Of a DNA stretch of 39,866 nt, positions 8,662-15,144 are shown one piece after another. The stretch comes from Sulfurospirillum tamanense. GTDB taxonomy: Bacteria; Campylobacterota; Campylobacteria; Campylobacterales; Campylobacteraceae. The position numbers and the translations under genes are program-made. Under the pieces are notes generated by a model, which made no database searches, was not told the origin of the DNA, and saw nothing but the letters and a program-made list of their open reading frames with translations. Every line of letters starts with the position of its first letter. Within the stretch, counting starts at the first letter, position 1. The stretch lies in NCBI RefSeq assembly GCF_016937535.1, contig NZ_JAFHKK010000023.1, positions 1 through 39,866 on the forward strand. The letters are read 5' to 3'.

Positions 8662-9348
8662 TCACGTTGAGGATTTTGCCCTAAGGGCTTTGATTTTTTT
8701 GACCGCTACGGGCAAGAGGGCAAGCAGGCCAAAAAGCACGAGTACCAAGGCCATCTCTTTGGTAAAAATATCGCCCAAGTGGTCGATGCGCGAAAGCTGA
8801 CTTCCCGCGTACGTGTAGGCAAATCCGCCGGGGATGATGCCGATAAACGTGGTGATAAAAAAGGTTTTAATATCGATGCGCGTCAGGCCGCAAAAGAGGT
8901 TGACCAAGAAAAACGGAAACACAGGGATGAGCCGCAAGGCAAAAAGGTAACTGTACCCATCGCGCTCTAGTTCGGTGTTGAACTTGGCCAACTCGTTGGC
9001 GTATTTTGCTTGCAAACTTTCCCCTAGCACAAAACGCGCCACGTAAAAACTCGCCACCGCCCCAAGGGTCGCGCCAAGGACGGCAAAAATAAGCCCAAAA
9101 AACGCCCCAAACATAAAACCCGCCGCGAGGGAAAGCACCGTGGCGATGGGAAACATGAGTGCCACCGAAAGGGCATACAGCGCCACAAGCCCAAGGGCGC
9201 TTAAGAAGTAGTGCTCTTGCACAAACAACAGCAAGGTTTCGCGCTTGGCTTTGAGCATTTCAAAGGAAACATACGCATCAAGTCCAAGGATGTTTACAAG
9301 CACAACAAGCCCTACCACGAGGGCAAGAAGGAGGAGTTTTTTCTTCAC
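8662..9348 (-). CDS. TVP38/TMEM64 (VTT-domain, DedA-like) membrane protein
   Basis: A 228-aa inner-membrane protein with an N-terminal helix and a VTT core: MFPIATVLSLAAGFMFG, then GATLGAVASFYVARFVLG, and RLIPVFPFFLVNLFCGLTRI with IIPGGFAYTYAGSQL, ending in a helix and basic tail. The start is GTG (9346-9348), one nt after the stop of the upstream gene, with AAAGGGA supplied by that gene's tail. VTT proteins move lipids or other substrates across membranes and are found in several arsenic and mercury gene clusters. Its place directly before the ArsM-like fusion gene fits a transport role, but the substrate is not evident. Confidence 0.88.
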   Translation of the reverse strand: MKKKLLLLALVVGLVVLVNILGLDAYVSFEMLKAKRETLLLFVQEHYFLSALGLVALYALSVALMFPIATVLSLAAGFMFGAFFGLIFAVLGATLGAVASFYVARFVLGESLQAKYANELAKFNTELERDGYSYLFALRLIPVFPFFLVNLFCGLTRIDIKTFFITTFIGIIPGGFAYTYAGSQLSRIDHLGDIFTKEMALVLVLFGLLALLPVAVKKIKALRAKSST

Positions 9349-9349
9349 A

Positions 9350-10417
9350 TTATCCCTTTAACGATGCAATCATGCGTTTGGTTTTGTAGCGGTTTATCCA
9401 AGAAGTAAGTGTGCCGTGTTTTGGCTGCGTCAAGGTTTTGGCGACCGTCTCATCAAAGAGCAAGTCTAGCAAATGCACCCCATTTTTGCCGCCGCGTGAC
9501 ATGGAGCTACAGCACTCTTGGCAGTAACTCACGATGGTTTCGCACTCGGTCTGGTGGGCGCGGGAGACCATCTGTTCACGGGCAAGTTTGGGGTTGGTGA
9601 GGGCTAGCATCCCGCCGCTTCCACAGCACTGGGTTTTGTCGCGGTTGAACTTGAACTCCTCAAAGGGGAGTTTGATAGTACGTAAAATCTGGCGTACCGC
9701 TTCGTGCAACGGCTTTTCGAGGCGCGTCGGACAGGGGTCGTGCAAGGCCACAGGCTTGGCCTCGCTAAAGTCCCGCTGAGGCACGCCAATCTGCGCTAAA
9801 AGCTTGTACAACGAGAGGGTTTTGACCTGTGGCGAGAGGGTTTTGAGGCTCATGTAACAGTTCTCACACGCGGTCACCACGGTCGTCACGCCAAGGCGGT
9901 CGATGTCGCGCTCTAGCAAACTGTAAAACCCTTCAAATCGGTCGATGTCGCCCAACACCCGCGTGGGTTTGCCACAGCACTGCATGAGCACGCTCATCCC
10001 TGGACACGCTTCTTGCAAATGCGCGATGATGGACTTCACAAGAGCGGGAGAATAGGAACTCAGGGCGCATCCGGGCATGAACGCCATGTGGGAAAAGTCG
10101 GTGGCACGGAATGTTTTGATGGTCGTAAGCGCTTTTGAAAAACTCAAGACTTGGTGAAACAACACCGCACGGTAGCCAAAATTTTTAAGCTCCGTAGGGG
10201 CAAGTTCCACTTTGCGCTTTACAAAATGCGCTTCAATGCTGATGTCTTTTGGGCACACATGGGCGCAATACCCACAGGCCGCGCAGGAAAAGGCCACAGA
10301 AGCGGGAGATTCTTTGATGGTTTCAAGAAGGGTTTTGGGAGAGTCCGTAAACTCCCCCATCATCAAACACCCCTTCATGCACGCTTTACAGTCGATACAC
10401 TCGGTTGAAGGGTTCAT
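9350..10417 (-). CDS. (Fe-S)-binding CCG-domain protein, HdrD/GlpC-like
   Basis: A 355-aa iron-sulfur oxidoreductase subunit. The N-terminus has two 4Fe-4S ferredoxin motifs (CIDCKACMKGC and CAACGYCAHVCP). Two CCG domains follow: one with MPGCAL ... QCCGKP, the other with HDPCPTR ... QCCGSGG and YCQECC. CCG domains bind a non-cubane cluster in heterodisulfide reductase HdrB and quinone-linked clusters in GlpC/LldE-type proteins. No membrane helix is seen, so it is probably cytosolic or peripheral. The ATG overlaps the rhodanese stop codon by one base (TAATG), so the two are coupled. It could supply or remove electrons for disulfide or persulfide chemistry in this operon. Confidence 0.88.
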   Translation of the reverse strand: MNPSTECIDCKACMKGCLMMGEFTDSPKTLLETIKESPASVAFSCAACGYCAHVCPKDISIEAHFVKRKVELAPTELKNFGYRAVLFHQVLSFSKALTTIKTFRATDFSHMAFMPGCALSSYSPALVKSIIAHLQEACPGMSVLMQCCGKPTRVLGDIDRFEGFYSLLERDIDRLGVTTVVTACENCYMSLKTLSPQVKTLSLYKLLAQIGVPQRDFSEAKPVALHDPCPTRLEKPLHEAVRQILRTIKLPFEEFKFNRDKTQCCGSGGMLALTNPKLAREQMVSRAHQTECETIVSYCQECCSSMSRGGKNGVHLLDLLFDETVAKTLTQPKHGTLTSWINRYKTKRMIASLKG

Positions 10418-10857
10418 TATTGTGCGAGTACGTCGCTGATTTTAGCACGTGGCCATTTTTCTTGACCCCCTTTGAGGGTAAACAGTTGGTCTTTGCTGAT
10501 GCCATTTTCAAGGTAAAAATCATAGGCGCGATCCGCTCCGCCACCGCCACGCGGGCACACGATGACCACTTTTTGGCCAGGCTTGATAGAAGGAAGCACT
10601 GCGGCAAGGGCTGCTTTTTCCGCGTCTGTTTTGACGGGGTACGCATACGTGTCTACAGCACCTTTGAGGTGTTCTTTGTCAAAGCCAGGTTTTTCTTGGA
10701 TGTCTACAATGACCACAGACTCAGGCGCCGTACGAATCAACGCTGCTGTTTCTTCTGCTGTGATGTAGTTGTATTTACCACCAAAAAACCCAAACAAAGT
10801 GCTGTTTAGCACCACCAACAAACCTAAAGCTACCGCTACCGTGCGAAGCATTTTCAT
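10417..10857 (-). CDS. Exported rhodanese-domain protein (first gene of the operon)
   Basis: A 146-aa protein with an N-terminal signal or anchor (MKMLRTVAVALGLLVVLNS...) and a single rhodanese domain. The active-site loop is CPRGGGGA, with the expected cysteine. The ATG has AGGAGT 7 nt upstream. It is close in sequence to the next rhodanese gene (11061-11501): both share the VVIVDIQ/VALVDIQ, EHLKGA, VIVCPxGGG and KINDIL/KISDVL blocks. Rhodanese proteins carry sulfane sulfur on the Cys; a periplasmic position suggests handling of sulfide, polysulfide or another thiophile outside the cytoplasm. The glycine-rich active loop is unusual compared with the common CxxGxR form. Confidence 0.9.
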   Translation of the reverse strand: MKMLRTVAVALGLLVVLNSTLFGFFGGKYNYITAEETAALIRTAPESVVIVDIQEKPGFDKEHLKGAVDTYAYPVKTDAEKAALAAVLPSIKPGQKVVIVCPRGGGGADRAYDFYLENGISKDQLFTLKGGQEKWPRAKISDVLAQ

Positions 10858-10950
10858 GAAAAACTCCTAAAAAGTGTTTACATGTAGGGAATGTACAACG
10901 GATAAAAAAGGAGGATGGTACAAAGAGGTATCATGCTGCCATTGTTGTAC

Positions 10951-10965
10951 GCTCAAGCCTTGAGC
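10951..10965 (-). promoter_or_regulatory. Leader inverted repeat upstream of the operon
   Basis: GCTCAAG, one base, CTTGAGC: a 7-bp perfect inverted repeat in the transcribed leader, between the -10 at 10983 and the gene at 10857. Flanking TGTAC and GTACA extend it with a two-base bulge. A matching hairpin lies at 11581-11595 in the leader of the second rhodanese gene. Confidence 0.5.
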
Positions 10966-10982
10966 CTGTACATGAGTGCGAA

Positions 10983-11011
10983 ATTATAAAGCGTGTATGC
11001 TTACATGTAAG
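10983..11011 (-). promoter_or_regulatory. Promoter of the seven-gene operon
   Basis: On the minus strand, TATAAT (10983-10988), a 17-bp spacer and CTTACA (11006-11011), four of six to the -35 consensus. The -35 overlaps a copy of the iterated palindrome (11001-11010). The 19-bp operator-like palindrome at 11015-11033 lies directly upstream. Confidence 0.5.
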
Positions 11012-11014
11012 TTA

Positions 11015-11033
11015 AAATGGTAAATTACCATTT
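11015..11033. promoter_or_regulatory. Operator-like palindrome AAATGGTAA-A-TTACCATTT
   Basis: A perfect 9-bp inverted repeat around one base. It is centred about 38 bp upstream of the -10 centre, a typical activator position. A degenerate version (AAATAGTAA at 11648-11656) sits at nearly the same distance from the -10 of the second rhodanese gene. The regulator is not in the window. Confidence 0.5.
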
Positions 11034-11060
11034 ACCGCTATTTTGTCACATTTGTTTCTC

Positions 11061-11501
11061 TTATTTGTAAGTGTCATCTTGCACTAAAATATCGTTTATT
11101 TTGTCTCTTGGCCATCCGTACTGCCCATCGGTCAAAATGAACACGCGCGCCTTTGGTATGCCATTTTTGACCAACACATCTACCGCACGCTCTGCGCCGC
11201 CGCCTTTTGGACACACGATGACTACCTTGTCTTCAGGCTGAATCTGCCCCATGATGGCTACCAAGCGCCCTGCTTCTTCGGCGGTATTTACCGGAAATGC
11301 GTAAGTAGGAATGGCACCTTTGAGGTGCTCTTCGTTAAAATCCTCTTCCACTTGAATGTCCACAAGTGCCACGGCACCGCCTTCACGCACCAGTTGCGCC
11401 ACTTCGGGGGCGTCGATGTAATTGTACGCCGCTTTTTTGCCGCCACACCCTACTAACACAAGACCAAGCAACACTGTTGCCATCACCAAACGAAACTGCA
11501 T
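11061..11501 (-). CDS. Rhodanese-domain lipoprotein
   Basis: Starts at ATG 11499-11501 with AGGAGT four nt upstream, giving 146 aa; the frame is open further upstream, but that part has no signal or ribosome site. The N-terminus MQFRLVMATVLLGLVLVGCGGKK has a lipobox LVGC, so it is probably lipid-anchored in the envelope. The rhodanese domain has active-site loop CPKGGGAE. It is a paralogue of the 10417-10857 protein, and promoter, leader hairpin and coding sequence all correspond, which points to a tandem duplication. It lies divergently from hcp across a regulatory region of about 400 bp (11502-11906). Confidence 0.9.
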   Translation of the reverse strand: MQFRLVMATVLLGLVLVGCGGKKAAYNYIDAPEVAQLVREGGAVALVDIQVEEDFNEEHLKGAIPTYAFPVNTAEEAGRLVAIMGQIQPEDKVVIVCPKGGGAERAVDVLVKNGIPKARVFILTDGQYGWPRDKINDILVQDDTYK

Positions 11502-11580
11502 AAGTACTCCTAAAAATGGGTTACATGTAAAGAAAAAAGGGGGTGACCACAAAAGCAGAAAGAGGTTGCATAAGATGGTC

Positions 11581-11595
11581 GCTTAAAACTTAAGC
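11581..11595 (-). promoter_or_regulatory. Leader inverted repeat of the rhodanese lipoprotein gene
   Basis: GCTTAA-AAC-TTAAGC, the counterpart of 10951-10965. Both are followed on the plus strand by a related CTGYA..CATG segment and both lie just downstream of the -10 of their gene. Confidence 0.45.
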
Positions 11596-11614
11596 CTGCA
11601 TTGCATGTGGCGGT

Positions 11615-11642
11615 ATTGTAAAGAAGATGGTCTTAATGTCTT
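11615..11642 (-). promoter_or_regulatory. Promoter of the rhodanese lipoprotein gene
   Basis: On the minus strand TACAAT (11615-11620), a 16-bp spacer and AAGACA (11637-11642). The arrangement mirrors the promoter at 10983-11011. Confidence 0.4.
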
Positions 11643-11671
11643 ATTAAAAATAGTAAATATTTTTTTACCCA

Positions 11672-11685
11672 TTGATTGAAATCAA
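11672..11685. promoter_or_regulatory. CRP/FNR-family binding site (TTGAT-N4-ATCAA)
   Basis: A perfect TTGAT-TGAA-ATCAA lies within a larger 8-bp inverted repeat, ATTGATTG-AAAT-CAATCAAT (11671-11690). This is the classic FNR half-site pair. A possible -10 (TAACAT, 11712-11717) lies about 36 bp beyond its centre, which suits activation of hcp. hcp genes are known to be controlled by CRP/FNR-type regulators under anaerobic or nitrosative conditions. It may also affect the divergent rhodanese gene. Confidence 0.65.
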
Positions 11686-11732
11686 TCAATGCTTTTCCCG
11701 CCCGCCCTTGGTAACATGCCGACAACTTTTAG

Positions 11733-11886
11733 CTTCTTGTGAACACGTGTTTGCAAGAAGGGGAAGCACCAAGGGTGCGCGAGCCCTCCGCTGAGGAGAA
11801 CTCAGCGCTCTCACAGAGAGTGCAAGCACAAGAGCGTAGCTTTTGGGGCTTTGCCCTAAAAGCGTATCAAAAGTTCTGCAAGAACT
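11733..11886 (+). ncRNA. Candidate structured 5' leader of hcp with consecutive hairpins
   Basis: Successive inverted repeats: CTTCTTG...CAAGAAG, nearly self-complementary with two G-U pairs (11733-11760); GCACC-AAG-GGTGC (11766-11778); CGCTGAG-GAGAA-CTCAGCG (11789-11807); GCGCTCTC-ACA-GAGAGTGC (11805-11823, one G-U pair); an 11-bp stem with loop TTT (11839-11863, one G-U pair); and AGTTCT-GCA-AGAACT (11872-11886). The third and fourth share 11805-11807, so their full stems are mutually exclusive. The stretch lies between the likely transcription start and the hcp ribosome site. It is GC-richer than other spacers and is open in the hcp frame but does not resemble Hcp. I do not recognise a known riboswitch class in it. 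Confidence 0.5.
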
Positions 11887-11906
11887 CTAATGAAAAAGGA
11901 GATAAT

Positions 11907-13238
11907 TTGTCTTTATCTATGTTTTGTGACCAATGCTCAATGAGCGCCATTAACGGATGCGGTGCCAAAGGCCAAGAAATCGGTACATGTGGCAAAGATG
12001 CCAATCTAGCTAAACTGCAAGATATTATGATTTACGGGCTTAAAGGTTTAAGCGCTTACCGCACCCACGCCGACCAACTGGGTGCTAACACCAAAGTCGT
12101 GGACGACGTACTGGCTGAAACCTTGTATTTCACCCTCACCAACAGCAACTTTAACTTCGACGAGCACATCGCGCAGCTCATGAAAATAGGCACAGCGGGC
12201 ATCGAGATGATGAACATCTTAAGCGACGCACACACGGGACACCTTGGCGTGCCAACGCCTGTCACCGTGCCCCAAAACAAGGCTGAGGGCAAGGCTATCT
12301 TGGTGAGCGGTCACAACCTTGACATGCTCCAAAAACTTTTAGAGGCCACCAAAGACAAGGGCATCAACATCTACACCCACTCCGAAATGCTCCCCGCCCA
12401 CGGCTACCCGGAACTGCGCAAATACGCCCACCTCAAAGGCAACATCGGCAAGGCGTGGTTTGACCAGACAACCCTCTTTGAAAAATGGAACGGTACCATC
12501 ATCGTCAACACCAACTGCATCGTGCCGCCGAAAAAAAGCTCCACCTACGTTGAGCGCCTTTACACCTACTCAATCGTAGGCATCGAAGAAGGCAAAAAAA
12601 TCATCAACGACGACTTCACGGATGTCATCGCCCAGACCTTGGCACTGCCTGATGTGACAGGATTTGAGAGTGATGAAACCCTCCAAACAGGCCACCACTA
12701 CAAAACCATCCTCTCGTTGGCACCGCAGGTTCTCGAAGCCGTAGCGGCAGGGAAAATCCGCCAGTTTTTTGTCATCGCAGGGTGCGACGCACCGGGAAAA
12801 GGGGGCGAGTACTACCGTGAATTTGCCAAAAACTTGCCAGAAGATTGTGTCATCATCACGTCAAGTTGCGGAAAGTTCCGCTTTAACGACATCGACTTTG
12901 GCACCATCGCCGACACGGGCATCCCCCGCTACCTCGACCTTGGCCAGTGCAACGACAGCGTAGGCGGCATCCACATCGCCCTAGCCGTATCGCAAGCACT
13001 CAACACGCCGGTCAACGACCTGCCTATCTCCATCGTGCTAAGCTGGATGGAGCAAAAAGCCGTACTCGTACTCCTCGCGCTCTTTAGCATCGGCATCCAA
13101 AACATCTACCTCGGCCCAAAACCACCACAATTTGTCAACGACGACATCTTCGCCTTCTTGCAAGAGCACTTCAACTTGCACCTCACAGGCGATGTGGAAA
13201 GCGACATGGAGAATCTTCTCATTAAGAAAACTGCGTAA
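11907..13238 (+). CDS. hcp: Hybrid cluster protein (hydroxylamine reductase)
   Basis: A cytoplasmic Fe-S enzyme that reduces hydroxylamine in vitro and is linked to nitric oxide/nitrosative stress. The N-terminal cluster motif is MFCDQC...GCG...GTCGK (C-x2-C-x7-C-x9-C). Later cluster-region segments are VSGHNLDML, NTNCIVPP, IAGCDAPGKGGEYY, SSCGKFRFN and LDLGQCNDSVGG. Start choice: TTG 11907 has AAAAGGAG five nt upstream; ATG 11919 is the alternative and would begin exactly at MFCDQC. The frame is open back to 11739, but that extension is the hairpin leader and does not look like Hcp. An FNR-type site and the rhodanese genes lie upstream. The 3' end is the reference for the decayed copy at 15033-15093. 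Confidence 0.95.
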   Translation: MSLSMFCDQCSMSAINGCGAKGQEIGTCGKDANLAKLQDIMIYGLKGLSAYRTHADQLGANTKVVDDVLAETLYFTLTNSNFNFDEHIAQLMKIGTAGIEMMNILSDAHTGHLGVPTPVTVPQNKAEGKAILVSGHNLDMLQKLLEATKDKGINIYTHSEMLPAHGYPELRKYAHLKGNIGKAWFDQTTLFEKWNGTIIVNTNCIVPPKKSSTYVERLYTYSIVGIEEGKKIINDDFTDVIAQTLALPDVTGFESDETLQTGHHYKTILSLAPQVLEAVAAGKIRQFFVIAGCDAPGKGGEYYREFAKNLPEDCVIITSSCGKFRFNDIDFGTIADTGIPRYLDLGQCNDSVGGIHIALAVSQALNTPVNDLPISIVLSWMEQKAVLVLLALFSIGIQNIYLGPKPPQFVNDDIFAFLQEHFNLHLTGDVESDMENLLIKKTA

Positions 13239-13256
13239 ATCTTTACATGTAAAGAT
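13239..13256. repeat. Iterated palindrome copy at the hcp 3' boundary
   Basis: An 18-bp perfect palindrome, ATCTTTACATGTAAAGAT, overlapping the end of hcp by none and following its stop codon directly. Together with seven preceding bases it forms a 23-mer (13234-13256) that recurs exactly at 18895-18917. Confidence 0.9.
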
Positions 13257-13259
13257 GAG

Positions 13260-13289
13260 GAAGCCTTGAGGGGCTTTCTCTATTTTTTT
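13260..13289 (+). terminator. Rho-independent terminator of hcp
   Basis: AAGCC (13261-13265), loop TTGAGG, GGCTT (13272-13276), then a T-rich tail ending in T7 (13283-13289). The T-run overlaps the stop codon of the convergent HipA gene. Confidence 0.65.
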
Positions 13290-14868
13290 AAGCGACCAAC
13301 CAACCAAACTCTTTTAATTTCTCTGCGCGTTCAAAAAACTTCTTTTCCAAAATATCTGAAAATTCCATCTCCTCTTTTAAGGCTCTTTTATCTTTAGAAT
13401 AAGAGCTTATGGGCTTGCGCGTAAAAAAAGGCATTGAGCCTAGCGTTTTGAGGCGTTCTATGTAGTGCGGCATTTTATCGACGTATATCAAAGCCGTTTC
13501 TCTAGCAAGTCTTAAAAAATCTGAAAAAGAGACATCTAACTTTTGACAAATAACTTTAAAATCATTGGGTCTGATGTTTTGTTGTTTGCCATTGATCGTT
13601 AAGTGTGATTCATGACCATAACATGAATCATAAAGAGCTGTTGTTGCAACATCGTAAAGTGGCGACATAAACGAGCGATTTTTTGTGTGCATGATGCTTA
13701 AATTTTTGGTGTGCATATCTTCATGGACGATTAAAAGTGAATAGAAAAGATAGTGTAAAAAAATCAACCGCTCTTTTTTATCTAAAAGCTCTTTGGCAAC
13801 CCTTTGCGCCATTTTTTCGGTTGAAGTATCGTATTTTGTTTCGCTATTGAGTCCCATCAAAGAAGAAACATTGGTTTTGGCAAAAACACTGTTTTGGTAC
13901 TTGTCAAATCGCTTGATGATGTAATGCCAATCTTCCCCATCTTTGATGATAGCAGACCATGGCACATCAAAGCCCAATTCGTTTTTAGCAAAACTCATAT
14001 GGAGGTGTTCGTTCACCGACAAATAGGGAATATATTTTTGTGCTTGTGGGTCAGTATACTCTTTGTTGTATGGCTTGATAAAATAGTATGTTGGCTCACT
14101 TTTTTGTGGTTCGCGCAAGACCCCATGAGCCTCATCCATAATAACATGCATTTTATGTTGTTGCCCCGATAAGCCAAATTGAACAGAAGGTTGCGTTGCT
14201 TTGGCTATATCTTTGATAAACAATTTTTCCTTATTGATTTTAATATCCAGCGCTAGCACATTGGGAAAGTCATGCTTGCCCAAAATCTCTTTTTTGTGCG
14301 TATGGTAAAAAATACCGACATCACTATTGGGCGTTAAAACACTCTTCTCTTTTGAAAAAGACAAATCTCCCACATTTTGTTCAAGTGCCAACAATAATGC
14401 AATCACCGAAGATGTTTTTTCTTGGTATTCCAATGCTTGCCTGTCTATTCCTTCAGGCAACAACTCTTCAAATACGGGAAATAACTCTGTCGATTCAATG
14501 AGTGCAAAAGGAGTGTCTAATGTTGGAATGATTTCGATGGGTTCAGAAAAAAGATAATTTATATCGTAGGAAAATATAAACTTTTCCAAAGATGCTGAAA
14601 ACCCAACGACGCCAGCATATCTTTTGTTCTTATACACATAGGCAAAAAAATCCATGATTTCTTCAGGGGAGCGAAGTCGATAGGTCGTACTTGAAGCACT
14701 GCCATAAGAGACAACTCTTCTTAAAGTGATTAACTCTTTGATGTGCCTTTGCAAAGTCCTTGGCTCAATTTTGTATTTTAAATTGCTCATTATTTCACTT
14801 AAGGATAGATTGGTTTTCTTGTCAGCAAATAGTTTTAAAATATCGATATATTCTCTTTTCAGCTTCAT
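13288..14868 (-). CDS. HipA-like kinase with fused N-terminal winged-helix DNA-binding domain
   Basis: A 526-aa protein. Residues 1-66 look like a winged helix-turn-helix (LSLSEIMSNL, EPRTLQRHIKEL, SYGSASSTTYRL wing). The rest matches HipA Ser/Thr kinases: AGVVGFSA, LLPEGIDRQAL, SGQQHKM (234-240), the ATP-site lysine in YFIKP (about 265), NEHLHMSFAKNELGFDVP, IKRFD, the catalytic HEDMHTKNLS (D384) and metal-binding SPLYDV (D406). Classical HipA needs a separate HipB antitoxin and repressor; here no hipB is adjacent and the DNA-binding part is fused. The ATG has AAGGA 6 nt upstream. Codon and base use is much more AT-rich than hcp, which suggests transfer. It may be a one-gene toxin/regulator or a defence kinase. 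Confidence 0.82.
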   Translation of the reverse strand: MKLKREYIDILKLFADKKTNLSLSEIMSNLKYKIEPRTLQRHIKELITLRRVVSYGSASSTTYRLRSPEEIMDFFAYVYKNKRYAGVVGFSASLEKFIFSYDINYLFSEPIEIIPTLDTPFALIESTELFPVFEELLPEGIDRQALEYQEKTSSVIALLLALEQNVGDLSFSKEKSVLTPNSDVGIFYHTHKKEILGKHDFPNVLALDIKINKEKLFIKDIAKATQPSVQFGLSGQQHKMHVIMDEAHGVLREPQKSEPTYYFIKPYNKEYTDPQAQKYIPYLSVNEHLHMSFAKNELGFDVPWSAIIKDGEDWHYIIKRFDKYQNSVFAKTNVSSLMGLNSETKYDTSTEKMAQRVAKELLDKKERLIFLHYLFYSLLIVHEDMHTKNLSIMHTKNRSFMSPLYDVATTALYDSCYGHESHLTINGKQQNIRPNDFKVICQKLDVSFSDFLRLARETALIYVDKMPHYIERLKTLGSMPFFTRKPISSYSKDKRALKEEMEFSDILEKKFFERAEKLKEFGWLVA

Positions 14869-14886
14869 ATTTTATCCTTAAGTTTA

Positions 14887-14900
14887 TTGCGACACATATT
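14887..14900. promoter_or_regulatory. Operator-like repeat, proximal copy
   Basis: TTGCGACACATATT. With the copy at 14955-14968 it forms a 14-bp inverted pair with one mismatch. It lies 18 bp before the HipA start codon and is a plausible autoregulatory site for the fused HTH. Confidence 0.5.
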
Positions 14901-14954
14901 TAGTTGTATTTAAGTTAATGCAAATACTATAGCCACTTTAATTAAAATAAGCTT

Positions 14955-14968
14955 AATATATGTCGCAA
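14955..14968. promoter_or_regulatory. Operator-like repeat, distal copy
   Basis: AATATATGTCGCAA, the inverted partner of 14887-14900. The 54 bp between them hold a possible minus-strand -10 (TATAGT), so a protein bridging both sites would cover the promoter. Confidence 0.5.
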
Positions 14969-15032
14969 AAACCTTGAGATGATTTTTGAGTTAAGTGGCT
15001 TTATATTTTCACCTAGAATAGCCCACAACCCC

Positions 15033-15093
15033 CACCCAATAGGCGACGTAGAAGGCGACATGGAAAATCTTCTCACTAAGAAACTGCGTAAAT
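15033..15093 (+). pseudogene. Remnant of the hcp 3' end
   Basis: This stretch aligns with the last ~60 nt of hcp (13182-13240) with about eight substitutions and one missing base. It still encodes GDVEGDMENLLTKK, where hcp has GDVESDMENLLIKK. Like hcp it is followed by the iterated palindrome. No other hcp sequence precedes it. It marks either a former second hcp copy or the far end of an insertion that duplicated the hcp 3' end. Confidence 0.8.
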
Positions 15094-15106
15094 TAGCTTT
15101 TTAACA

Positions 15107-15143
15107 CTTTACATGTAAAGCCTTTGGTGCTTTACATGTAAAG
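15107..15143. repeat. Two tandem copies of the iterated palindrome
   Basis: CTTTACATGTAAAG occurs at 15107-15120 and 15130-15143, nine bases apart. It separates the HipA segment from the STAND gene; the STAND stop codon follows within two bases. Confidence 0.9.
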
Positions 15144-15144
15144 A

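Noticed and set aside
11739-11906. In-frame extension of hcp to a GTG at 11739
   Set aside because: It has no ribosome site, does not resemble Hcp and is made of hairpins; a good ribosome site lies before 11907.
13239-13256. Iterated palindrome as a transcription terminator
   Set aside because: It has almost no loop when folded, no T-run follows, and many copies lie inside genes.
13038-13307. Antisense ORF across the hcp 3' end
   Set aside because: It is a shadow of hcp codon bias; no ribosome site or family.
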